A stretch of 64,000 bases of DNA. Origin: CAXSBR01 sp964252015 (GTDB taxonomy: Bacteria > Actinomycetota > Actinomycetes > Mycobacteriales > Jatrophihabitantaceae). Below the pieces are notes generated by a model. That model did no database searches. It was given only the letters and a program-made list of their open reading frames with translations, and was not told the DNA's origin. Position numbers and translations under genes: made by a program. Positions 17,341-24,899 of the stretch are shown here, piece by piece (the stretch's first letter is position 1; each line of letters starts with the position of its first letter). The DNA lies in contig CAXULW010000011.1 in assembly GCA_964252015.1 (NCBI GenBank), forward strand, positions 1 to 64,000, given 5' to 3'.

Positions 17341-18348
17341 TCAGCGGACGCCGGCGGCGGTGTGGGTGCGGCGGCCGAGCGCGACGGCCAGGTCGAAAGC
17401 GCGCTGGGTGGGACCCAGGTGCGCGATCCCCTTTCCGACTATCTCGTAGGCGGTGCCGTGGGCCGGCGTCGCGATTGGGACGGGTAGTCCGCCCTGAACG
17501 GTGACCCCTTCCTCGAAGCCCATAAGCTTCATCGCGATCTGTCCCTGGTCGTGGTACATCGTCACGACGCCGTCGTATTCACCGGCGCGGGCTTTGATGA
17601 AAATCGTGTCGCACGGGAATGGCCCGGTGGCGTCGACGCCCTCGTTGCGCGCCAGGGCAACGCCCGGAGCGATGTGGTCAATCTCCTCCCGTCCGAACTG
17701 GCCGTTCTCCCCTGCATGCGGGTTAAGGGCGCACACGGCCAAGCGGGGATGGTCGATCCCTGAGTCGCGGATGACTTGGTGGAGTAACCGGATCGCTTCC
17801 AGCACGGATCGGGCGTTGATGCGCGCGGACACGTCCTTCAACGCGATGTGCGACGTCACCCTCGACGTGGTGAGGCCGGGAACGAAATTCAGTTCGGACG
17901 TTGTGCCTGCATAGCCCAGCGTCTTGGCGAACCAGCGCAGCTCGTCTTCCTCGTTCATGCCGGCCAGGTGCAGCGCCGTCTTGTTTAAGGGGGTGAACAT
18001 GATCGCGTCGGCCGCGCCGGTCTGAAACCGGTCGAGGGCATCAAGCAGGTCGGCCTTGGCCCGTTCGCCCGCCTCCCTGCTGACCGTCTTGCGTTCCACG
18101 ATCCGGTCGCTCAGACGGCTGCCGATCGCTGCGGCATGCGTTGCGTCGGGTGCGGCTGCCAGCGGGACCGTGACACCGGCCTCGGCTGCCGCGGCGGATA
18201 CCTCGGCGGGACTGGCCAAGACACATACATCGGCCTTGGCCAGGTTGGCCGGATCGGCGAGCAGCTTGACCGCCAGCTCGGGGCCGATCCCGGATGGGTC
18301 ACCGATGGTCATCGCGATACGAACTCGGCGCGTGGGCGTGAGGGTCAT
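17341..18348 (-). CDS. pdxA2: PdxA2-type 4-phospho-sugar-acid dehydrogenase (4-hydroxythreonine-4-phosphate dehydrogenase family)
   Basis: 335 residues from ATG 18348. Family motifs are all present: MTIGDPSGIGPE, FTPLNKTALH, TSHIALKDV, ALNPHAGENGQFGREE, YHDQGQIAMK and GGLPVPIATPAHGTAYEI, including the metal-binding histidines. PdxA oxidises 4-hydroxythreonine-4-phosphate in B6 synthesis; the PdxA2 branch oxidises 4-phospho-D-threonate or -erythronate, giving dihydroxyacetone phosphate after decarboxylation. Linkage to a GntP permease, a GntR regulator and tetrose-phosphate enzymes favours catabolism. The DUF1537 acid kinase that usually supplies its substrate is not in the window. Confidence 0.88.
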   Translation of the reverse strand: MTLTPTRRVRIAMTIGDPSGIGPELAVKLLADPANLAKADVCVLASPAEVSAAAAEAGVTVPLAAAPDATHAAAIGSRLSDRIVERKTVSREAGERAKADLLDALDRFQTGAADAIMFTPLNKTALHLAGMNEEDELRWFAKTLGYAGTTSELNFVPGLTTSRVTSHIALKDVSARINARSVLEAIRLLHQVIRDSGIDHPRLAVCALNPHAGENGQFGREEIDHIAPGVALARNEGVDATGPFPCDTIFIKARAGEYDGVVTMYHDQGQIAMKLMGFEEGVTVQGGLPVPIATPAHGTAYEIVGKGIAHLGPTQRAFDLAVALGRRTHTAAGVR

Positions 18349-18400
18349 TTGTGCTCCGTAGTGGTCGGGGTTCGAAACACGAGACGATGAACTCTCTCGT

Positions 18401-18424
18401 AGATCCTGGATCCTATTGGATTAG
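18401..18424 (-). promoter_or_regulatory. Candidate GntR operator upstream of pdxA2
   Basis: The 249-bp gap before pdxA2 holds the palindrome ATCC-TATT-GGAT at 18410-18421, preceded by an extra GATCCTGG. The octamer GATCCTAT recurs at 19361-19368 in front of the divergent operon. Shared sequence next to both transcription units suggests binding by the GntR protein. Confidence 0.45.
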
Positions 18425-18597
18425 AAGAAGCATGACAGATCCGTGCGCCCGACACAAGACCTCTGACGCAGTCAGCGGCGATGGTGGGGCTGAGCCGGTA
18501 GCTGTGCGCCGGCCAAGCAATGGTTTGGCGGGCTTTGACAGGCAGAGTCCGACACCGTGCGGCTTCAGTCCTGCGAAGCTTGAGCGCGGGGTTGTCG

Positions 18598-19299
18598 CTA
18601 GCCGTCGGCTGCTGCTCGTTCCCGCACGGCGGCGAGGTGAGAACGCATGGCTTCTTCGGCCGCATCGCGTTCAGCGTCACGAACGGCATCCAAGATCACC
18701 GTGTGCTCTACGTGCGCCTGGTCAACGTCGATGCGGCCTTGATGCATGGATTGACGGAGGCGGTGTACCTGCGGCGACAAGCCCTGGGCCATCTCGAAGA
18801 GGTAGCCGTTGCCGCAGTTACGCAGGAGGATGAGGTGAAACTCCCAATCCACGTTGTAGTAGTTCCGCATGGTCGCCCAGTCCGTGCGCCCGGGCTGACG
18901 TTCGTGCATGCGTACCACCCGACGGGCCGCCCGGGCATGGTTGGTGTGAGCCTGTTCGAGTTCGGCGATCACGGCAGGAGAGGCTGGCACGGCCAAGCGG
19001 ATGGCGGCAGCCTCGATCACCGCCCGCGCGTCGATCAATTCGGTCATCCGGTCCGTGCTCAAAGGCGGAGCCACCCGATACCCCTTCAAGGGGGCCCGGG
19101 TTACGAGCCCGGTGTGCTCGAGCTGGACGAAGGCTTCGCGCACCGGCGTAGGTGAAACTCCCAGTTCGCGGGCCAGCCCGTCGATCGAGAGCGACTCCCC
19201 CGGGGCCACTTGATTGTCGAGCAAGATTTCGAGTACAGCCTCGTACACGCCGTCGCGGAGTATCTGCCGCTCCACGACCACAGGTGAACCATTAGCCAT
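18598..19299 (-). CDS. GntR-family regulator, FadR/FCD subgroup
   Basis: 233 residues from ATG 19299. An N-terminal winged helix (LARELGVSPTPVREAFVQLEHTGLV) is followed by an all-helical FCD domain with the expected metal/ligand residues (RAVIEAAAIRLA, DWEFHLILL, VEHTVILDAV, AMRSHL). FCD regulators sense small organic or sugar acids, often products of the genes they control. It is divergent from the TIM-barrel gene and upstream of pdxA2-gntP, so it probably controls both arms. The ligand is unknown; a C4-C5 sugar acid or its phosphate is the natural guess. Confidence 0.9.
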   Translation of the reverse strand: MANGSPVVVERQILRDGVYEAVLEILLDNQVAPGESLSIDGLARELGVSPTPVREAFVQLEHTGLVTRAPLKGYRVAPPLSTDRMTELIDARAVIEAAAIRLAVPASPAVIAELEQAHTNHARAARRVVRMHERQPGRTDWATMRNYYNVDWEFHLILLRNCGNGYLFEMAQGLSPQVHRLRQSMHQGRIDVDQAHVEHTVILDAVRDAERDAAEEAMRSHLAAVRERAAADG

Positions 19300-19420
19300 C
19301 TTGACCGGCCTTCATGGGGCAATCCTACTTGTCCGGAGCACGCTTGCCAAGCATATCGCAGATCCTATAGCCTCTACGATCAACGGCCTGCAACCGGGCC
19401 GACACGACGAGAGGAACCTC
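19300..19420. promoter_or_regulatory. Divergent promoter region of the catabolic cluster
   Basis: The 121-bp gap between gntR and the TIM-barrel gene must carry promoters for both strands. GATCCTATAG at 19361-19370 shares its first eight bases with the candidate operator in front of pdxA2, and a related AATCCTACTTG lies at 19320-19330. Confidence 0.45.
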
Positions 19421-20365
19421 ATGGCTTCGCTGACCGCACAGACTTGGCCCATTGGCGCAGCCCTTCTCCAATTCCCCAGCACTGCACGTGACGGTGTCCG
19501 ATACCAGGACGCTCCGGTCGCGCGTTGGTCGGCGGTCCTGCGCGAAGTCGCACTAGCCGGGTTCGACCACGTCGACCTGACCGATTCGTGGCTGCGCCCG
19601 GGAGATCTGAGCTTTGACCGCCGCGACGACCTGGCCCGGGTAGTGAAAGAACACGGTCTCGGCATCACCGCGATCTCGACCGTGCGCCGCAGCGTCATCG
19701 ACCCGGATCCCGACGTAGCGTTGGCGAACCTCGAGTACACGCTGCGAAACGTCGAGGCGGCGGCTCAGCTCGGCACGTCCGTGCTGTGCGTCGGCCTGCA
19801 CCGACCGCTGACGTCGGCCCAACAGTGCGCACAGTGGTTCTGGACCGAAAACGGTGCCATCGACCCGACCGACGACGAACGCACCTGGGACCTGGCCGTA
19901 GCCCGGTTCCGCCAAATCGGGTCCCGGGCAGCTCGCTTCGACATCGACATCTCGCTCGAGATGTACGAAGACACCTACCTGGGCACGGCCGAGAGCGCCG
20001 TGCGGATGGTCACCGAGATCGACCTGCCTAACGTCGGACTCAATCCGGACATCGGCAATCTCATCCGCCTGCACCGTCCAGTCGAGGACTGGGAGGAGTT
20101 GCACGCAGCGACCCTGCCGTATGCGAACTACTGGCACGTGAAGAACTACTACCGCGACTACGACCCGGCCACCGGAGCATATTTCGCCGTGCCCGCACCG
20201 CTCGAATCCGGGTTCATCAGCTACCGCCGAGCACTGGAGATCGCCCTCGAGGCGGGTTTTGACGGGCCCATCTGCGTCGAGCACTACGGCGGCGACGGGC
20301 TCAGCGTGGCCGCCACCAACCGCGACTACTTACGGCGCATCCTCGCCGTGAAACTGGAGGTTTGA
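19421..20365 (+). CDS. Sugar isomerase/epimerase-like TIM-barrel enzyme (possible OiaC- or EryC-type)
   Basis: 314 residues from ATG 19421, after GAGAGG at 19410; an upstream frame to 19214 overlaps gntR and is not used. The AP-endonuclease-2/xylose-isomerase fold is suggested by strands ending in metal-binding residues: DHVDLTDSW, SLEMYEDT (Glu), NPDIGN (Asp), YWHVKNYYRDY (His) and CVEHYGGD (Glu). In apionate catabolism such a protein (OiaC) decarboxylates 3-oxo-isoapionate to L-erythrulose; in erythritol catabolism EryC epimerises a tetrulose phosphate. The next three genes act on L-erythrulose or its phosphates, so either role fits. The specific reaction is inferred. Spacing to the kinase gene is one base. 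Confidence 0.75.
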   Translation: MASLTAQTWPIGAALLQFPSTARDGVRYQDAPVARWSAVLREVALAGFDHVDLTDSWLRPGDLSFDRRDDLARVVKEHGLGITAISTVRRSVIDPDPDVALANLEYTLRNVEAAAQLGTSVLCVGLHRPLTSAQQCAQWFWTENGAIDPTDDERTWDLAVARFRQIGSRAARFDIDISLEMYEDTYLGTAESAVRMVTEIDLPNVGLNPDIGNLIRLHRPVEDWEELHAATLPYANYWHVKNYYRDYDPATGAYFAVPAPLESGFISYRRALEIALEAGFDGPICVEHYGGDGLSVAATNRDYLRRILAVKLEV

Positions 20366-20366
20366 C

Positions 20367-22109
20367 ATGACCAAGCTCCTCAACCACCCGGCCGAGTTCG
20401 CGGACGAGGCGATCGAGGGTTTCGTTGCCGCTCACGGCGACGACGTTCGGGCCGTGCACGGCGGGGTGGTGCGGGCGACGGTGTCACCAGCCGGCCAGGT
20501 CGCGGTGGTGCTCGGCGGCGGATCCGGTCATTACCCGGCCTTCGCGGGCTGGGTCGGTCCAGGTTTTGCCCACGGCGCCGCGTGCGGCAACGTTTTTGCC
20601 TCACCCTCTGCGTCACAGATCTACGCCGTGGCCAAGGCGGCAGACAACGGCGGCGGAATCGTATTCGGCTTCGGCAACTACGCCGGCGACGTCTTGCACT
20701 TCGGTCAGGCCACCGCACGTCTGCGCGCCGAGGGCTGTGACGTCCGGATCGTCTCGACCACAGACGACGTCGCCTCCGCGCCGATCGACGAGATCGGCAA
20801 CCGCCGCGGCATCGCCGGCGACCTGCCCGTCTTCAAGATCATGTCGGCCGCGGCGGAAGCTGGGCTCACGCTCGACGACGTCGAAGCCGTAGGTCAGCGA
20901 GCGAATAATGCGACCCGGTCGTTCGGCGTTGCCTTCGATGGATGCACCTTGCCCGGCGCGGCCAAACCACTGTTCACCGTTGCGGATGGGCAAATGGCAA
21001 TCGGGCTCGGGATTCACGGCGAGCCCGGAATTGACGAGCAGCCGCAACCCACCGCAGACCAACTTGCGGCCATGCTCGTCGACGGAGTCCTCGCCGAGGA
21101 GCCCGCGCGGGCGCCCGACGGATACCAGGGCCGGGTGGCGGTACTCCTCAACGGTCTGGGTACGGTCAAGTACGAGGAACTGTTCGTTGTCTACCGCAAG
21201 GTCAGCGAACTCCTGCTCGCTGCCGGAATGACGATCGTTGCACCTGAGATCGGTGAACATGTCACCAGCCTGGACATGTCCGGAGTCTCGCTCACACTCA
21301 CGTTCCTGGACGCCACGCTTGAGCCGTTCTGGCTCGCCCCCACCAACACGCCGGCCTTCCGCCGCGGCAACGTCGAGCCGCGGGAGCGACGCGCCGTCGA
21401 CGGGAGCGGGCCAGGAAATCAAAAGACTCCGGTCGGTTCCCTTGCATCGCAAATCGCCGCCGCTGCCGCCGCACGTGCCTTGGTGCAGGCGCGTGGCATC
21501 GTTGTCCAGAACGAGGCGCGGTTGGGCGATATCGACGCGGTCGCCGGTGACGGCGACCACGGAATCGGCATGGCGCGGGGCACCGCAGCAGCGGCCAGCG
21601 CTGGTGAACGCGCGCGGGCAGATGGCGCCGGAATAGGCACCCTGCTCCGCAGCGCCGGTGACGCTTGGTCCGAACGCGGAGGCGGGACGTCCGGGGCGCT
21701 GTGGGGCGCGGCGCTCGCGGCGATGGGATCGGCGCTCGGCGATGAGCAAGAAATCGGCGACGCCGACGTCGTGCGAGCCGTACGGGCCGGGGTCGATGCG
21801 TTCACCGACCTCGGCGGTGCGAGCGTCGGTGACAAAACCATGGTCGATTCCGCGGTCCCGTTCGCGGAAACCCTCGAGCAATGCTTTGCCGCTAAAAATG
21901 ACCTGACCGCGGCGGCAGCAAGCGCTGTCGCTGCCGCTACCCACGCTGCTGAACGTACCGCGGACATTTCCGCTCGCCGCGGCCGCGCCCGCACCCACGG
22001 CGACCGCAGCCTCGGGACCCCTGATGCGGGCGCCGTTTCCTTTGCACTGCTCGTAGCGGGCATCACCGATGGGTTATCCGCTTCCGCCACTTCGAAGGAG
22101 AACAACTGA
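20367..22109 (+). CDS. lerK: Fused DhaK-DhaL kinase, probable L-erythrulose kinase
   Basis: 580 residues from ATG 20367 with GGAGG at 20357-20361. Residues 1-330 are DhaK: GGGSGHYPAFAGWVG, GNVFASPS, FGFGNYAGDVLHF and GLGIHGEPG, whose His217 would bind the keto substrate covalently. Residues about 355-580 are the ATP-binding DhaL domain with DAVAGDGDHGIGMARG (Asp cluster), GGTSGALWG, GDKTMVDS and GTPDAGAVS. The fused ATP-using form is shared by dihydroxyacetone kinases and the tetrulose kinases LerK and DerK. The two isomerase genes downstream make an L-erythrulose kinase most likely; dihydroxyacetone or D-erythrulose are alternatives. Confidence 0.85.
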   Translation: MTKLLNHPAEFADEAIEGFVAAHGDDVRAVHGGVVRATVSPAGQVAVVLGGGSGHYPAFAGWVGPGFAHGAACGNVFASPSASQIYAVAKAADNGGGIVFGFGNYAGDVLHFGQATARLRAEGCDVRIVSTTDDVASAPIDEIGNRRGIAGDLPVFKIMSAAAEAGLTLDDVEAVGQRANNATRSFGVAFDGCTLPGAAKPLFTVADGQMAIGLGIHGEPGIDEQPQPTADQLAAMLVDGVLAEEPARAPDGYQGRVAVLLNGLGTVKYEELFVVYRKVSELLLAAGMTIVAPEIGEHVTSLDMSGVSLTLTFLDATLEPFWLAPTNTPAFRRGNVEPRERRAVDGSGPGNQKTPVGSLASQIAAAAAARALVQARGIVVQNEARLGDIDAVAGDGDHGIGMARGTAAAASAGERARADGAGIGTLLRSAGDAWSERGGGTSGALWGAALAAMGSALGDEQEIGDADVVRAVRAGVDAFTDLGGASVGDKTMVDSAVPFAETLEQCFAAKNDLTAAAASAVAAATHAAERTADISARRGRARTHGDRSLGTPDAGAVSFALLVAGITDGLSASATSKENN

Positions 22110-22110
22110 C

Positions 22111-22563
22111 ATGTCGTACCGCATCGTTGTGGGAGCAGATTCGGCCGGTTTCGAGTACAAAGAAGCGCTGAAAGCGGACCTCCTGAAAGACCCGCGCGTT
22201 AGTGAGGTGATCGACATCGGCATCAGCGAGGCAGAAGACACCGACTACCCGCATATCGCCGTACGGGCCGCCCAAACCGTCGCTGACGGTGCGGCCGATC
22301 GCGCACTACTGATTTGTGGCACCGGACTCGGGGTCGCGATATCGGCCAACAAGGTCCCCGGGATCAGGGCCGTGACCGCGCACGATTCCTACTCGGTCGA
22401 ACGATCCGTGCTGTCGAACAACGCCCAGGTGCTGACCTTCGGTCAGCGCGTCATCGGACTTGAATTAGCGCGTCGCCTGACCCGTGAATGGTTGTCGTAC
22501 ACCTTCGACGAAGGTTCGTCCTCGGCAGCGAAAGTAGCGGCCATCAGCTCCTACGAGGGGTGA
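22111..22563 (+). CDS. derI: RpiB-family isomerase, probable D-erythrulose-4-phosphate isomerase
   Basis: 150 residues from ATG 22111 with GAAGGAG at 22093-22099. RpiB features: VVGADSAGFEYKEALK at the start, DYPHIA, LLICGTGLGVAISANKVPGIRA with the catalytic Cys69, and TAHDSYSVERSVLSNNAQVLTFGQRVIG with His91. RpiB interconverts ribose- and ribulose-5-phosphate; the DerI/EryI subgroup converts D-erythrulose-4-phosphate to D-erythrose-4-phosphate, which enters the pentose phosphate pathway. The neighbouring kinase and TIM-like isomerase support that role. It overlaps the next gene at TGATG. Confidence 0.87.
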   Translation: MSYRIVVGADSAGFEYKEALKADLLKDPRVSEVIDIGISEAEDTDYPHIAVRAAQTVADGAADRALLICGTGLGVAISANKVPGIRAVTAHDSYSVERSVLSNNAQVLTFGQRVIGLELARRLTREWLSYTFDEGSSSAAKVAAISSYEG

Positions 22564-23333
22564 TGGCCCCGCGTGCGGACCAGGTGGTCGTCGGGATCAG
22601 CCTCAAGATGTATCTCAGCTGGGCCCGAACCCGACAGTGGGCCCGCGACCTTCGAGCCACGGTCGAGGCGAGCAACACGAACGCCGACGTGTTCGTCCTA
22701 CCGGACTTCACCTCGATTGCCTCCGTGGCCGAAGTGCTCAGCGGCAGCACAATCGCCTGGGGCGCACAGGACGTGGCATCGACGGCAGCCGGAGCGCAGA
22801 CCGGAGAGGTCGGGGCGGCCGTTCTAGCTGAACTTGGCTGCCGATACGTGGAAGTCGGCCACGCCGAGCGTCGGCGCCTGTTCGGTGAGAACCACGAGAC
22901 GATCGCCGACAAGACCGCCCAGGCCCTTTCGCACGGACTCATACCAATCGTGTGTGTCGGCGAGTCGGATCGCGTACCGGCAACCACGGCAGCTGAAGTA
23001 TGTGCCGAGCAACTCGACGCCTGCCGGATCAACGACTTCGAGGAAGCCGTCGTCATCGCCTACGAGCCGGTCTGGGCTATCGGAGCGAACGAACCCGCTC
23101 CCCCTGAGCACGTTCTTGAGGTGTGCGCACTGCTGAGGCGGCACACATCGACACGCTCAGGTCGTACGCGGATCCTGTACGGCGGTAGTGCCGGTCCGGG
23201 CACGTTCGCCACCCTCACCCCGACCGTGGACGGACTCTTCCTCGGTCGGTCCGCCCACGACGTCGCCAACGTCGCCGCCGTGCTGCGAGAGATCAGCGAG
23301 CATGCGGGTGCCGGCGCTGGGAGAGAACGCTAG
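22563..23333 (+). CDS. lerI: Triosephosphate-isomerase-like L-erythrulose-1-phosphate isomerase
   Basis: 256 residues from ATG 22563, overlapping the stop of the RpiB-type gene. Catalytic residues of the TIM fold are present: Lys14 in GISLKMY, His in EVGHAERRRLFGE, Glu in IAYEPVWAIG, and the phosphate loop YGGSAGPG. The usual NWKMN around the lysine is replaced by SLKMY, as expected for a divergent paralogue rather than the glycolytic enzyme. LerI/EryH proteins convert L-erythrulose-1-phosphate to D-erythrulose-4-phosphate. With the preceding kinase and isomerase it completes a three-step route from L-erythrulose to D-erythrose-4-phosphate. Confidence 0.87.
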   Translation: MAPRADQVVVGISLKMYLSWARTRQWARDLRATVEASNTNADVFVLPDFTSIASVAEVLSGSTIAWGAQDVASTAAGAQTGEVGAAVLAELGCRYVEVGHAERRRLFGENHETIADKTAQALSHGLIPIVCVGESDRVPATTAAEVCAEQLDACRINDFEEAVVIAYEPVWAIGANEPAPPEHVLEVCALLRRHTSTRSGRTRILYGGSAGPGTFATLTPTVDGLFLGRSAHDVANVAAVLREISEHAGAGAGRER

Positions 23334-23499
23334 GCATCGCGATCGCATGACGGCCACGCCGACCACTGCAAGCCGGTAGGGGGCAGGAACGATATCCGTG
23401 TCAGACCTGCGAAGCCGCAAGCAACGAAGCCGGGGGCGAGCACCTTTCGGCTAGCTGCTAGGCCGGCCGTGATCCCAGCAGTCCGTAAGAAGGCCGGCG

Positions 23500-24088
23500 G
23501 GGAAGCCTAGCCTCATTGCATCAGCGAGCAGGGGACCTGAACACGAACCTATCGCCAGGATCCCAAATATGCTCGCTGCTGCTGCAGTGATAGCCCCGGA
23601 GCCAGGGTTGGCCGGCGATCACTCGGAGGTAAGAACCTTTCGGGTATTCCTCGTCGACTTGCAATAGAGGCACGGCAACGGTCAGTGATCCGATGGCGCC
23701 CTGCCGTTCGACATCACCGCGTCCGGTGCTGTCGGCTGAGAGCGCAACGCGAATCGGAGGTAGGGGCCCGTAGTCGGTGGGCACAGTTGCAAACCACGTT
23801 CCTGCGCCGTCGCAAGATCTGTAGAAGCAGTGCGCCGGTCACGAGGCCCAGATCGCTGATAGAACGCTCGACGACGGCTCCGACCCGGGTTTTGGCCGCT
23901 TGAAGATGGCATCTTCGGCAGGTTTGCTGCCGCCTCATTGAGTTGACCACGTTCGTCTCACAGCGAATCCAGTAAGCGATCTCGAGGCATCGTGTCTACG
24001 TCGAGAGTGAGTGGGTCAGCGAGGGTGCGCTGATTCATGTCCTCATGATCGCGCAGGACGGCAGCTCCGGCCCGCTAGCCGACCCGCC
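23500..24088. repeat. Direct repeat, copy A (partner at 32077-32673)
   Basis: About 590 bp matches 32077-32673 in the same orientation with scattered substitutions and small indels (well over 80% identity by eye). It spans a complete coding sequence plus short flanks, including the shared tail with TAGCCGACCCGC. Copy A carries the broken version of the gene. Confidence 0.85.
23521..24038 (-). pseudogene. Broken copy of the 172-residue hypothetical gene at 32100
   Basis: Starting from ATG 24038 the frame matches the intact gene (MNQRTLADPLTLDVDTM, PRDRLLDSL) but meets a TGA where the intact copy encodes LREER. Later parts match in other frames: QERGLQLCPPTTGPYLR, then SLTVAVPLLQVDEEYPKG and HIWDPGDRFVFRSPAR at the end. 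So it holds at least one nonsense change and several frameshifts. The function of the parent is unknown. Confidence 0.85.
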
Positions 24089-24399
24089 CGCAGCACGAAG
24101 CTCAGCCTCGAAGCGGGGGCCGCTCCTGCGGGGCGTGCTTGTTCAGCGCGGCGCTGATGCCTGGCCCAGAACGCTTCACCACTGTCGCCGTCGCCACGGT
24201 CACGACCAAGTATCCCGCGCCTCGGTCGGTGGGCCAGTCGCCGTGCCGATGGTCGATCCTTGCGTGGGACGCGCTCAGCGATCACCGACGGGCGAGAGGC
24301 ACTCACGTGTCGAGCTCGAGCTGTCGCAGCCGACGGGCCGTCTGCGCGTTCGTCGACGTGTATATCACCAAGAAGAGATCGGGGCGGTCGGACACAGCG

Positions 24400-24569
24400 A
24401 CGCGGTGGTGCTCGAATTCGAGCAGCCCGACCGCAGTCTGAAAGCTGCGGCGGCGGGCGGCACGATCGCGCTGGTCGAGCCCGGCGACCGCGTCCGCATC
24501 GACATCCCTAACCGTTCGATGGACATACTGGTCGACATCGAGACCCTCGATGCGCGTCGCTCAACGTAA
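24400..24569 (+). pseudogene. C-terminal relic of an IlvD/Edd-family dehydratase
   Basis: In one plus frame the last 50 or so residues before a TAA read AAAGGTIALVEPGDRVRI, then DIPNRSMDILVD, the characteristic end of dihydroxy-acid and sugar-acid dehydratases. No start, iron-sulfur or substrate-binding part is recognisable upstream, although possible scraps extend to about 24250. It is a decayed 3' fragment. Its position 1 kb after the sugar-acid cluster suggests that a sugar-acid dehydratase was once part of that locus; this is inference. Confidence 0.65.
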
Positions 24570-24729
24570 CGCGAAACGCCATCCCGCTCGAGGTGCGGTA
24601 CGCGGACCCTGCAACGGTCACAATGCCAACCCGAACGAGTGTCCGGCGAGCGCGATGCGCGTACCAGGCCGCAGGACTCTCCCGATTCCCGCCCGCCCGA
24701 CTTGCGTATGGGCCGGGTTCCAAGCTCGG

Positions 24730-24832
24730 GCTAACCTCGCCGCAAAAGTTTGAACAGCGAGACGGACGACCGTCGTCCGATCAGTCTTCGCCGGGCGATC
24801 GATCCATCTCCACTGCATCTCGACACTTGTCG
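24730..24832. repeat. Imperfect direct repeat, left of the phytochrome gene
   Basis: About 100 bp, roughly three quarters identical to 28219-28322 in the same orientation. Shared blocks include cctcgccgc, cgtc(c/t)gatcag, cttcgccgggc and tgcatctcgaca. The pair brackets the bacteriophytochrome gene. Confidence 0.65.
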
Positions 24833-24899
24833 AGCGCCTTCCGCGGTCTACGGCTCCTAGTGCGCGTACGAACGGTGCAGCGCTATGACGCCGCGCGGG

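Noticed and set aside
20613..21998. 461-residue minus-strand frame opposite the DhaK-DhaL kinase
   Set aside because: The kinase motifs on the plus strand account for the region.
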